Source: Aequoribacter fuscus (GTDB taxonomy: Bacteria; Pseudomonadota; Gammaproteobacteria; Pseudomonadales; Halieaceae). Taken from it: 64,000 bases of DNA. The notes below the pieces were generated by a model, which was not told the origin of the DNA, searched no databases, and saw only the letters and a list, made by a program, of their open reading frames with translations. Position numbers and translations under genes: made by a program. The stretch lies in assembly GCF_009910365.1 (NCBI RefSeq), contig NZ_CP036423.1, positions 2,232,001 through 2,296,000 on the forward strand. Reading direction: 5' to 3'. Below are positions 37,239 through 46,133 of this stretch, piece after piece (the stretch's first letter is position 1; each line of letters starts with the position of its first letter).

Positions 37239-38306
37239 GTGCTGTGTGCCCGCCCCCCCTCAGCAAGCGTCAAGACCCTGTGCTTTATTGCTAGCCTCCT
37301 TGGGCTTAGCCTGGTCACACAAAACTCAACGGCAGATCCTAACCATGAATCGGGCAGTTTCACGGTAGCGCTGTGGGGTGACCAATTCTACAGCGGCGAT
37401 GACGAACTGAGAGCGCGACGAACGCAGCAAACTATCGACTCGATGAACGCGCACGATCTGGCCTTCACTCTGTACACTGGCGACACAAAAGCCGGCCATT
37501 CTGAGTGTACCGATCAGGCAATCGGCACCGATATCCAAAAGGTTTTTAATGCTCTAACAGCCCCCACTATTTATTCATTAGGTGATAACGAATGGACGGA
37601 CTGCCACCGCACGTCCAACGGCAGCTATGACCCTTTGGAGCGGCTGGCGTATTTGCGAACCTTCTTTTTCTCAACCGACAAAAGCCAAGGAAAGTCACCA
37701 CTGCACCTTACACGACAAACAAAGGATGGCGGCACCTACAGCGAGAACAGCCGTTTTGTAAAAAACGGGGTGCTATTTGTATCGCTCTCTATCCCCGGCA
37801 GCAACAACAATTTAGTGGTCACGAAAAAGCAATGCAGCAAAGAGTCAGAACGCACGTCTGACGACTGCGAAGCCGCGACTGACGAATACAAAGGGCGTAA
37901 TGCCGCCAATCTCGAGTGGCTGACAACGGCATTTGAGGAAGCTCGGACCAATAACTACCAAGGCCTGGTGGTGGTCATTCAAGCGGACATCTTCTTCCCT
38001 TTCGAGCTGTCCGACGGCGGGTTTGAAGACGACTTTATCCCCAGCCTGACTGAAGACAACGGGCATGCAGATTTCTACAAAACACTCGAACGTCAAACCA
38101 AAAGCTTCGAAGGCGAGGTACTGCTGGTGCATGGAGACTCGCATTACTTCAAGATCGATAAACCGATGTACGCGCAGGATGGACGTTTGCAACACAATTT
38201 CACACGGGTTCAGGTCTTTGGAGACAAAGACAACAGCTGGGTTAAGCTGACAGTATCCCCCAGTGGCGACAGTCGTTTTGTGCTTACGCCCATCGTACTT
38301 CGCTAA
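37239..38306 (+). CDS. Exported metallophosphoesterase-like protein (355 aa)
   Basis: A GTG start with AGGAG upstream is followed by a basic region and a hydrophobic signal segment (about 12-32). The mature protein shows calcineurin-like motifs in order: VALWGDQFYS (Asp), LYTGDTKAG (GD), YSLGDNEWTDC (GDN) and LVHGDSHYF (GDxH). The standard GDxHD first motif is altered to WGDQF, so classification is tentative. Likely a periplasmic phosphatase or diesterase. Its partner may be the divergent TonB receptor. Confidence 0.7.
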   Translation: MLCARPPSASVKTLCFIASLLGLSLVTQNSTADPNHESGSFTVALWGDQFYSGDDELRARRTQQTIDSMNAHDLAFTLYTGDTKAGHSECTDQAIGTDIQKVFNALTAPTIYSLGDNEWTDCHRTSNGSYDPLERLAYLRTFFFSTDKSQGKSPLHLTRQTKDGGTYSENSRFVKNGVLFVSLSIPGSNNNLVVTKKQCSKESERTSDDCEAATDEYKGRNAANLEWLTTAFEEARTNNYQGLVVVIQADIFFPFELSDGGFEDDFIPSLTEDNGHADFYKTLERQTKSFEGEVLLVHGDSHYFKIDKPMYAQDGRLQHNFTRVQVFGDKDNSWVKLTVSPSGDSRFVLTPIVLR

Positions 38307-38348
38307 CGCTTGCATCGATACCGGCATTAGTGAATGCCGGTGAGCGTT
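38305..38348 (+). terminator. Stem-loop after the metallophosphoesterase-like gene
   Basis: A perfect 9-bp stem ACCGGCATT/AATGCCGGT (38320-38341, loop AGTG) is enclosed by a second pairing, AACGCT/AGCGTT (38305-38310, 38343-38348). There is no T tract, so it may terminate only weakly or protect the mRNA end. Confidence 0.45.
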
Positions 38349-38428
38349 TAAAGACATCGTCCCAGTGCAATCTGGGTTGTACGGTCTACACGAGCGACAG
38401 GCCCATCCGCCTGCCACGCATCGCCAGC

Positions 38429-39082
38429 CTACTTAGGCTGTTTGGTGGTGCGAAGATAAGGTAGTTTGATATCAATCTCGCCAAACTTCTCTTTAGCCGC
38501 AGCATCATCCAGCGACAAAGCCACAATCACATCTTGACCTTGAACCCAGTTCGCGGGGGTCGCAATGGGTACTCCGTAGGTCGCTTGCAAAGCATCCAAA
38601 GCCCGCAATACTTCTGCAAAATTACGCCCTACTGACATGGGGTAGCTCATTGATAATTGCAGCTTTTTATCTGGACTGATAATAAAGACGACACGCACGC
38701 TGGCAGAATCGGCTGCTGTACGCCCATCGGGTAAGTAAGCATTGGCGGGCAACATATCCAGAGCTTTCGATACCGCTAGAGATTCATCGGCAATAATAGG
38801 AAAGGTCGCAGGTGCCTGGGCATAGTGCTCGATATCCACTTTCCATTCTTTGTGCTCGTCCACGCCATCAACGGACAGGCCAATGACTTTGGTATTACGC
38901 TTAGCCCATTCATCGGCGAGCTGCGCAACTGCACCAAATTCGGTGGTGCAAACAGGCGTAAAATCTTTCGGGTGGCTAAATAAAATTGCCCAGCTATCCC
39001 CAATCCAGTCGTGCAGCATAAATGTGCCCTGATCTGTTTCCAGCTCCAGGTTCGGCATGACTTCGTTTATACGTATTCCCAT
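38429..39082 (-). CDS. 1-Cys peroxiredoxin, Prx6 type (217 aa)
   Basis: Reduces peroxides through peroxidatic C45 in HPKDFTPVCTTE. The rest is Prx6-like: VIGLSVDGVDEHKEWKVDIEHY, FPIIADESLAVSKALDML, and a long C-terminal domain (VGRNFAEVLRALDALQ, TPANWVQGQDVIV). No resolving Cys of the 2-Cys type is seen. The ATG at 39082 gives MGIRINEVMPN, the family start, with a GAGGTAA ribosome site. Cytoplasmic; monocistronic by position. Confidence 0.95.
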   Translation of the reverse strand: MGIRINEVMPNLELETDQGTFMLHDWIGDSWAILFSHPKDFTPVCTTEFGAVAQLADEWAKRNTKVIGLSVDGVDEHKEWKVDIEHYAQAPATFPIIADESLAVSKALDMLPANAYLPDGRTAADSASVRVVFIISPDKKLQLSMSYPMSVGRNFAEVLRALDALQATYGVPIATPANWVQGQDVIVALSLDDAAAKEKFGEIDIKLPYLRTTKQPK

Positions 39083-39247
39083 ACTATTTACCTCTTGAGT
39101 GAATCGCACAACGGCCAATCCATTGCACTGGTGTTAGTATGTAGTCTACGCGCACGTTTTTATATTAAATAAAACTAATGTATTTGATCGATTAAACCGA
39201 TGACGAATGATCGCCGAGACTAAACGCCCACTATTTGCAGAACAGCC

Positions 39248-39841
39248 ATGAACTACCTCGCACACACCGCACTGAGTAAGGCGACCCCGATGTCACTGAT
39301 TGGCAACCTGTTAGGTGACTTCATGAAGGGAGTCGAACTTCACACTCTCTACCCCGAAATACGAGAAGGGCTGGACAACCACCGCAAAGTCGACGCGTTA
39401 ACCGACCAGCACCCAGAGGTTGTCAACCTGAAGCCCTTGTTCCAAGCCCATACCCGCAGGTTTGCGGGCGTTGCCATCGATATCTACTTTGATTACCTAC
39501 TGTGCAAACACTGGGACAGCTTCTATGAGCGACCTCTCGCCGAATTTATTAAGCAGACCTATGCATTGCTCGACAATTCCCGACACCTTGTGCCGGGCGA
39601 AACCATGCGATTTGCGCTCAGACGCATGACGACACAAGATTGGTTTAGCGCTTACCGCGACGAAGACATCATATTCAAAGTCATTGAACGCGCCGTCAGT
39701 CGGATCCGGTACAGAAACCAATTTATTGATTCAATCAGAGATATTGAACAAAATCGTTTGGTCATTGAAGACGCGTTCTTGGCCCTTTACCCAGCGCTGA
39801 TGACACTCGCTGAGCAGAACCCTCGCCACGCTTGCGCGTAA
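39248..39841 (+). CDS. acpH: Acyl-carrier-protein phosphodiesterase (197 aa)
   Basis: AcpH removes the phosphopantetheine arm from holo-ACP. The protein has the family signature MNYLAHTALSKATPMSLIGNLLGDFMKG, then EGLDNHRKVDALTDQHP and AGVAIDIYFDYLLCKHW, containing the HD-like metal residues. Length is the same as E. coli AcpH. It stands alone between the peroxiredoxin (divergent) and the FG-GAP protein gene. Confidence 0.93.
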   Translation: MNYLAHTALSKATPMSLIGNLLGDFMKGVELHTLYPEIREGLDNHRKVDALTDQHPEVVNLKPLFQAHTRRFAGVAIDIYFDYLLCKHWDSFYERPLAEFIKQTYALLDNSRHLVPGETMRFALRRMTTQDWFSAYRDEDIIFKVIERAVSRIRYRNQFIDSIRDIEQNRLVIEDAFLALYPALMTLAEQNPRHACA

Positions 39842-39879
39842 GCTTTAGGTAGACGATATAACTTGCGGAGCAAACAATC

Positions 39880-41466
39880 ATGCGAACCCCACTACAACCC
39901 GCTTATCCAGTAATCGCAGCACTTTTGGTCCTTGCTCCACCGATAATTTCCGCTGATGAGAACCAACTGTCTCTAGCAACACAACTCACTCGGGTGACAG
40001 AATCTGGATATTACATCGGCTGGCAAGAACACCGCATCGATGACGAGCTCATCAATGGCGGGGAACCGATTCGTGGCGGTGATGGTCTGGCAATGGCTGA
40101 CTTTGATAACGATGGGCAGCTCGATATTGTTTCAGTACACGAGGATTCGCACCACTTACGCATCGCCTTTAATCAGGGCTCAGCAGACGCGTGGTTTAAC
40201 ATCACCGTTGCCCAGGGCACATTGGTTGGCGCCATAGAGGACGTCGCCCTTGGCGATATCAATAACGATGGCTGGGTCGACATGGTGGTTGCGTGCGAAG
40301 ATGCGCACCTTGTTTATTTTCAAAATCCAGGCCCTGAAGCGCGCTCGCAACGTTGGCCGCACCTTATTCCGTCAGCCACTCAACATCGGGGGTCTTGGAT
40401 TCAAACCGCGCTAGCCGACCTAAACGGCGACGGCCAACTGGAAATATTGGGGGCCAACAAAGGACATGCGGATGTCGTAGATGCAAAGGATACCCACACG
40501 ACAGACCGCACCACATCCGCCTTCTATCTGCGGGGTGACCCGCTAAAAGACGAATCCTGGCAAGAGCAAATACTCTTCGCCGGTGGTGTTCCAAACCAGG
40601 TCATTCCGGTCGATATAGATAACGATGACGATATCGATGTGCTGGTGGCTAAACGAGTACAACACCAGATGTACATCATTGAAAACTTGGGTACTGACGA
40701 TAATGGCCACATGCAACATCGCTCGATTCCCATTCAAATCCAAGCATCATTTGACACTCTCGAGCATTGGCAAGGGCGATCACAAGCGTTCAATGCAGAG
40801 TTTACGGATATCGACAACGATGGCCGCTTAGACCTGATCACTAACGTACTCGAATTCGAGGGATCACGTCAGTGGAGGCACGCCGGACTTGGTTGGCTAA
40901 AACAGCCAGACAACCTTGCACAACCCTGGCTGTACAGCAGAATCGGTAACACCTTGCCGGATTGGATTATCGGAGTAGGCATTGGGGATATCGATGGTGA
41001 CGGCGATATTGACGCTATCACCGGAGGATACTCAGGCCTTAATATCCTTAGAGGCGGCTATTCAGGCGACTCTCGAAATCAAGACGACCCGCGAGTCACG
41101 CGCAATTCCTCCGTCGCACGAATAGCATGGTTTGAGAACCCAGGAGATCTGAGCAAATCGTGGACCCGCCACGACGTGTCCCGACGCGTTCGAGGCATGT
41201 ATGACCAATACATTTCCCATGACCTAGACGGCGATGGAGACATCGATCTCATCGCGACTCGAGGCAACAGCGGTGAGCATGATGGCGTATTTTGGTTGGA
41301 GCAAATTCGATCAACACAACCCGCTCCGGTATTTACTCCGTCACGAACCGCTGATAGCCAGCAGCTGCCTCTGCCCTCTTCTGAGTGGAGAAGGTACTAC
41401 ACCGACCGATTCACTACCGTGCCTTCCAATAAAAAAGAGCAACTCGAGGCGTTAAAGGGTCACTGA
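39880..41466 (+). CDS. Exported FG-GAP/VCBS beta-propeller repeat protein (528 aa)
   Basis: A signal peptide (about 1-24) precedes repeated calcium-binding blades: MADFDNDGQLDIV, LGDINNDGWVDMV, LADLNGDGQLEIL, PVDIDNDDDIDVL, FTDIDNDGRLDLI, IGDIDGDGDIDAI and HDLDGDGDIDLI. These D-x-D-x-D-G-x-x-D loops mark FG-GAP propellers, here about seven blades. Several blades end in WFENPG-like strands. Such proteins lie in the periplasm or on the surface and bind ligands or matrix; the role here is unknown. It is 38 bp after acpH. Confidence 0.88.
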   Translation: MRTPLQPAYPVIAALLVLAPPIISADENQLSLATQLTRVTESGYYIGWQEHRIDDELINGGEPIRGGDGLAMADFDNDGQLDIVSVHEDSHHLRIAFNQGSADAWFNITVAQGTLVGAIEDVALGDINNDGWVDMVVACEDAHLVYFQNPGPEARSQRWPHLIPSATQHRGSWIQTALADLNGDGQLEILGANKGHADVVDAKDTHTTDRTTSAFYLRGDPLKDESWQEQILFAGGVPNQVIPVDIDNDDDIDVLVAKRVQHQMYIIENLGTDDNGHMQHRSIPIQIQASFDTLEHWQGRSQAFNAEFTDIDNDGRLDLITNVLEFEGSRQWRHAGLGWLKQPDNLAQPWLYSRIGNTLPDWIIGVGIGDIDGDGDIDAITGGYSGLNILRGGYSGDSRNQDDPRVTRNSSVARIAWFENPGDLSKSWTRHDVSRRVRGMYDQYISHDLDGDGDIDLIATRGNSGEHDGVFWLEQIRSTQPAPVFTPSRTADSQQLPLPSSEWRRYYTDRFTTVPSNKKEQLEALKGH

Positions 41467-41485
41467 GGCCCAATAACACTGGCAT

Positions 41486-42532
41486 TTAAAGCGTTGCCAT
41501 GTCGATGACGAATCGATAGTGAACGTCGTTTTTCTCAAGGCGTTCGTAGGCCTCGTTAATGTAATCCATCGCGATCATTTCCACTTCGCATGTGACACCT
41601 GACTCGGCACAGAAATCCAGCATTTGCTGTGTTTCAGCAATACCGCCAATGGCAGAGCCCGATACTGCTTTACGCCCCATCATCAGCAATCCATTGTTTA
41701 ATGGCGGCTCTTGTAAACCAATGGGGCCCGTCATCACCAAGTTGCCGTTGCGGCGCAAACAGCGGATGTAGCCACCCAAATCGTGAGGCACTGGAACGGT
41801 ATCAACAATCAAATCGAGCGTATTGAAGGTCGCTTTCATTTCGGCACGCTCAGTTGATAACACGACATGGTGCGCACCGAGTCGTGCGGCTTCTTCACGC
41901 TTTGACTCGGAGGTTGTGAACATGGTTACTTCAGCCCCCATGGCCACGGCAAACTTAAGCGCCATGTGGCCTAATCCGCCCAAGCCGATCACGCCCACTT
42001 TCATCCCCGGACCGACCTTGTGAAAGTTTAGAGGCGAATACGAGGTGATGCCCGCACAGAGTAAGGGGGCTGCCGACGCGGGATCGAGCCCCTCTGGCAC
42101 GCGCAGTACAAAATCCTCAACGACGACGATTTTCTGAGAGTAGCCACCTTGCGTGGGCTTGCCATCACGTCCAACGGCACCATAAGTGCCGATAGAGCCC
42201 CGTTCACAGTACTGCTCTTCACCCTCGTGGCAAGAGCCACATTGACCACAGCTGTCCACCAAACAACCCACAGCTACCCAGTCACCCACTTTGTGTTTGG
42301 TAACGTCACTGCCCACCTCGGAAACGACGCCAACGATTTCATGGCCTGGCACTAAGGGGTAGTGGGTACTCCCCCAGTGGTTTTTGGCAGAGTGCAAGTC
42401 GCTGTGACAAACGCCGCAGTAACGGATCTCGATGGCGACATCCTTCGGTTCGGTGACTCTGCGCTCTAGATCCCAAGCTCCCAATGATGATTCAGGATCA
42501 AAGGCAGCGTAGCTTTTTACAGTTGTCGTCAT
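41486..42532 (-). CDS. Zinc-dependent NADP alcohol dehydrogenase, CAD/YahK type (348 aa)
   Basis: Medium-chain dehydrogenase with catalytic zinc ligands C39 (CGVCHSDLH) and H64 (VPGHEIVG), structural zinc cysteines C95, C98, C101 and C109 (CGQCGSCHEGEEQYC), and Rossmann motif GVIGLGGLGHMALKFA. The pattern matches broad-range aldehyde reductases such as YahK and cinnamyl alcohol dehydrogenases. It reduces aldehydes to alcohols in the cytoplasm. Convergent with the FG-GAP gene. Confidence 0.94.
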   Translation of the reverse strand: MTTTVKSYAAFDPESSLGAWDLERRVTEPKDVAIEIRYCGVCHSDLHSAKNHWGSTHYPLVPGHEIVGVVSEVGSDVTKHKVGDWVAVGCLVDSCGQCGSCHEGEEQYCERGSIGTYGAVGRDGKPTQGGYSQKIVVVEDFVLRVPEGLDPASAAPLLCAGITSYSPLNFHKVGPGMKVGVIGLGGLGHMALKFAVAMGAEVTMFTTSESKREEAARLGAHHVVLSTERAEMKATFNTLDLIVDTVPVPHDLGGYIRCLRRNGNLVMTGPIGLQEPPLNNGLLMMGRKAVSGSAIGGIAETQQMLDFCAESGVTCEVEMIAMDYINEAYERLEKNDVHYRFVIDMATL

Positions 42533-42767
42533 GGTAGTTCTCTCTTATTCATTTTAGTCGCACCAACATACGGCATACGCCAAAGGCGCTCAAGTAAAGA
42601 AGCTGCAAAAATGACAGAGACATAGCGCCCGGACAAAATGATCTAGTTTCTTACCTCATTTGACGTATTGACCACCCTGATTGGTCTGCTAACCTGACCA
42701 CGCGTTGGGCGTCGAATCCAACGCTGTAAGCAGTACTAATCATAAGAAACGACGAGTGGAGCAAAAC

Positions 42768-45197
42768 ATGAAATACACTGGTACTAGATCAGCTTTAGCG
42801 CTGGCGGTTTTTGCCGCCATTAGCATGGAGGCAGCACCCGCCTTAGCACAGGCCGGCGCACTAGAAGAGATAGTGGTCACAGCCCGAAAGCGCAGCGAGA
42901 ACTTACAAGACGTCCCGATGTCTATTTCGGCATTTTCAAGCAAAGACTTACAAAACGCGCAAATCGACAACTTGGTTGAAGTGGGTCGCATGAGCCCCAA
43001 CGTCCAGGTCAATGAAACCAGTGGTCTCGTAGCGGGTGGTATCAGCGTCTTCATGCGTGGAATCGGTAACAACCCCGGATACGACCAAGGTATCGGTATT
43101 TACATCGATGACGTGTACTCCGAACGCACCACAGGAGGCATGCTAGAACTTTTGGATGTGGAGCGAATCGAAATTCTGAAAGGCCCTCAGGGGCACCTGT
43201 ACGGCCGCAATACGATTGGCGGCGCCATTCGATACATCACGCGTGACCCCAGTAATGAGCCCACTGGCTCGGTCGAAGTAAAGTTTGGCTCTGATTCGTA
43301 CAATCGCATCAAAGCAAGCTTCTCGGGCCCATTAAGCGATAACTTAAGCGGCTCTTTCGCCGTAACCAACGTCCAGCGCGATGGCTGGCAGAAAAACACC
43401 GTAGACGACCGTGAATTTTGGGACAAAGACATGCAGGCGGCACGCGGCGCCTTGCTATGGAAAGCGTCAGATGCAGTGACCGTCAAACTGAATGCGTCCT
43501 ACGTCAAAGACAGCTCTATGCCCGTACTGCCTAATCGTATCGCATTTGATCCCGCGTCAATTGGTGGTTTGACCGCGATCGCGTATACCGCCGACGCGTT
43601 TTTCTCAAGCTTTGGCTTGACCGGCGTCTCGCCCGGGCTGCCATTGGGTCCTCACAACACGTCAATACCGACTGATGTTGATAGTGTTTCAACCGCGTAT
43701 GAAGACTTCGATAAATACGGCTTCGAACAAACCAATGTCGATCTAAAAGTTGAATGGGAACTAAGCGATTCACTCTCATTAAAATCTATTACAGCACTGC
43801 GCGACATGGATTCAACGCAAGTCTACGATTTCGATACGAGCGAACAGCTGTGGATTCAGACGCTGCGCGATGGCTTGAACACCAACGATGTTAGCCAAGA
43901 ACTTCAGCTGAACTACAGCAGTGATAACATCCAAGCGGTAGCTGGCCTTTATTATTTGGACGGCGAGTTCGATCAAGACGGTGGCGGCACACCGCAAACA
44001 CCGTACCTGCGCGGCGTGTTAAATCAAACGGGCGAAAGCCTGCGAGACAGCCGTGACGTAACGTCTAAATCTATCTACGGCAACGTGGATTGGGATGTTT
44101 CAGAGGACTGGCAAGTCTCCATCGGCGCGCGCTGGACGGAAGATGAGAAAACGCAAGATTCATTGACACGTTACCAGCGTGATTACTACGCCCTTGTGGT
44201 TTCAAGTCTGGTCGCTGGTGGCCGCCTCCCTATGGCAATTAAGCCAGGAATGGAAGGAGCCGTCGCAGCAGCAATGGCTCAGATGAACGCTTTCTTCGCG
44301 ACTCAGGGCAATGGAGATTTTGTGGCGTTTGTCCCTGGCGCATCGCAAGCGGTATCAGTGACCACAGACGAAGCGTTGTATGCAACGGACAGCTGGACCG
44401 AGTTTACGCCAAGCGCTCGCATTAAATATTCGCTTAATGAAAACACAATGGTCTACGCTGGCTACTCGCAGGGCTTTAAAGCTGGGGGCTTTAACGCCAA
44501 CACAACCAATAACGAGTCTTACGACCCTGAGACGGTTGCTACCATCAGTGTGGGTATAAAATCGACGCTTGCTGATGGCGCTATTCGGTTCAATGCTGAG
44601 TACTTCTCTAACGATTACGAAGACAAGCAGATGCAAACCATCATCTTAACCCAAGGTGACTTGGTGGCGTTAACGCGTAACGTAGGTAAAGTGACATCTC
44701 AAGGGTTCGAGGCCGACCTAACCTGGCAAACTCCCGTCGAGGGGCTTTTGATCAACGCAAACGTCGGCTACTTGGACCAAAGCGTTGACGAGTTCCCCGA
44801 GCAGCAAGCAGACGGTAGCTTTATCAACAAAGCCTCAACGACCGAACTGGGATATGCGCCAGAGTGGACCGGACAGATCCGCGCGTTGTATCGCACGGAA
44901 ATGGCGGGCGGTAACTTAACGATCTCGGGCGATGCCAGCTTCCAAGACGAGATGTACTTAAACTCGCCCATCGATTTGACCAAAGCGATCAAAACAGCGC
45001 AAAAAGGTGACGATTACTGGACTTACAACGCCATGGCTGCGTACACCACAGCCGATGAAAAATGGCGCTTTGCAGTAGAAGGTAAAAACCTTTCTGATGA
45101 ACGCCAGCTAATCAATACGTTTGATATATCGGTCATGGCCAACGGTGGTTATACGGCGCCCCGCACATGGGCAATCTCGGCCGAGTACTCTTTCTAA
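42768..45197 (+). CDS. TonB-dependent outer-membrane receptor, FyuA/IroN-like type (809 aa)
   Basis: ATG at 42768 with GTGGAG upstream gives a signal peptide (about 1-27), the TonB box region LEEIVVTARKRSENLQDVPMSISAF, a plug with RGIGNNPGYDQGIGIYIDDVY and ERIEILKGPQGHLYGRNTIGGAI, and a barrel ending in SAEYSF. The plug start is that of the large sphingomonad/marine group of receptors used for siderophores, vitamins or complex organic ligands. The ligand is unknown. An intrinsic terminator follows. Confidence 0.93.
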   Translation: MKYTGTRSALALAVFAAISMEAAPALAQAGALEEIVVTARKRSENLQDVPMSISAFSSKDLQNAQIDNLVEVGRMSPNVQVNETSGLVAGGISVFMRGIGNNPGYDQGIGIYIDDVYSERTTGGMLELLDVERIEILKGPQGHLYGRNTIGGAIRYITRDPSNEPTGSVEVKFGSDSYNRIKASFSGPLSDNLSGSFAVTNVQRDGWQKNTVDDREFWDKDMQAARGALLWKASDAVTVKLNASYVKDSSMPVLPNRIAFDPASIGGLTAIAYTADAFFSSFGLTGVSPGLPLGPHNTSIPTDVDSVSTAYEDFDKYGFEQTNVDLKVEWELSDSLSLKSITALRDMDSTQVYDFDTSEQLWIQTLRDGLNTNDVSQELQLNYSSDNIQAVAGLYYLDGEFDQDGGGTPQTPYLRGVLNQTGESLRDSRDVTSKSIYGNVDWDVSEDWQVSIGARWTEDEKTQDSLTRYQRDYYALVVSSLVAGGRLPMAIKPGMEGAVAAAMAQMNAFFATQGNGDFVAFVPGASQAVSVTTDEALYATDSWTEFTPSARIKYSLNENTMVYAGYSQGFKAGGFNANTTNNESYDPETVATISVGIKSTLADGAIRFNAEYFSNDYEDKQMQTIILTQGDLVALTRNVGKVTSQGFEADLTWQTPVEGLLINANVGYLDQSVDEFPEQQADGSFINKASTTELGYAPEWTGQIRALYRTEMAGGNLTISGDASFQDEMYLNSPIDLTKAIKTAQKGDDYWTYNAMAAYTTADEKWRFAVEGKNLSDERQLINTFDISVMANGGYTAPRTWAISAEYSF

Positions 45198-45219
45198 GAG
45201 CTACGTAGCAAGTCGATCA

Positions 45220-45246
45220 AAGGCTCCCTTCTGGGGGCCTTTTTTC
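45220..45246 (+). terminator. Intrinsic terminator after the second TonB receptor
   Basis: Stem AAGGCTCCC (45220-45228) with GGGGGCCTT (45233-45241), loop TTCT, followed by a run of T residues to 45245, 23 bp after the receptor stop. Confidence 0.88.
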
Positions 45247-45265
45247 GTTAGAGAGGGAGTAAAGT

Positions 45266-45958
45266 TTAGGGATTTAGCGTGACCTGCTCTGGCCCCATGA
45301 TGTAAGCGTAATCTCTTCGCATAGCCTCGATATCGCGGAAGTAAATCTTGGCGTATTGCACCTCAACATAACCTCGCTCAACCATAATTTGCAGCGTTTT
45401 ATTAATCGTTTGGCGACTCGAGCCCAGCAATCTTGCCAGCTCATCTTGGGACATCGAGATATACGATTGATCCTCAGAATTTATCACACCTTTACTGTGG
45501 GCTAACCGCACCAGAGTCAGGGCTAAACGCTCTTCTAAAGAAGCGTAACCGTTGCCTTCGACCGTTTGCCAGTAGGCGTAGCGCAAACGCTGACACATCC
45601 CCAGCAAGAGCGTTTGCGCAAACTCGGGGTATTGCTTGAGCAATCGATCAAACGCAGATTTGGGCAAAACGCGTACGCGAGTCGCCTGCACCGTTCGCGC
45701 ATGGCTCACTCGGGGCTGACCGTCAATCAAGCCCATCTCACCAAAGCAATCACCGGCCAAAAAGTGGCTGGTCAAAATTTCTTTACCATTCACAGAATAA
45801 TTATACAGGCCAACACCACCACTTAAGACTTGGAACATCTCGGTCGGCGCATCGCCCTGACAGTAAATAGTGGCGCCAGCAGCGTACGACCGCTCGTGGC
45901 TATATTGGTGAAACGCATCGATCGCCGCCTGGGGCAATCCTGCAATAAAATCGTGCAT
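45266..45958 (-). CDS. Crp/Fnr-family transcriptional regulator (230 aa)
   Basis: A cyclic-nucleotide-binding-type sensor domain (about 15-130: YCQGDAPTEMFQVLSGGVGLY, GDCFGEMGLIDGQPRVSHARTVQ) is joined by a dimer helix to a winged helix-turn-helix (ISMSQDELARLLGSSRQTINKTLQIM, about 175-200). There is no N-terminal Cys cluster, so it is not an oxygen-sensing FNR. The ATG at 45958 with AGAGAAG upstream is preferred; the frame is open to 46024. It is divergent from the MATE gene and 2.2 kb from the redox cluster, which it could regulate. Confidence 0.88.
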   Translation of the reverse strand: MHDFIAGLPQAAIDAFHQYSHERSYAAGATIYCQGDAPTEMFQVLSGGVGLYNYSVNGKEILTSHFLAGDCFGEMGLIDGQPRVSHARTVQATRVRVLPKSAFDRLLKQYPEFAQTLLLGMCQRLRYAYWQTVEGNGYASLEERLALTLVRLAHSKGVINSEDQSYISMSQDELARLLGSSRQTINKTLQIMVERGYVEVQYAKIYFRDIEAMRRDYAYIMGPEQVTLNP

Positions 45959-46133
45959 GATTCTTTTCTTCTCTTTCGGTGCTGACCCGAGGATAGAGGA
46001 CCCACGCGCTTCAAGCAACGGCATCGAAGGCAGAACCTCATTTGACCCAATTCGCTGTCGGGTCGATAATCGAGTCCCTAAGACACTTGGGCGCCGTGCT
46101 TATCTATCCGAAAAGCGCACAAAAGGGCATACG

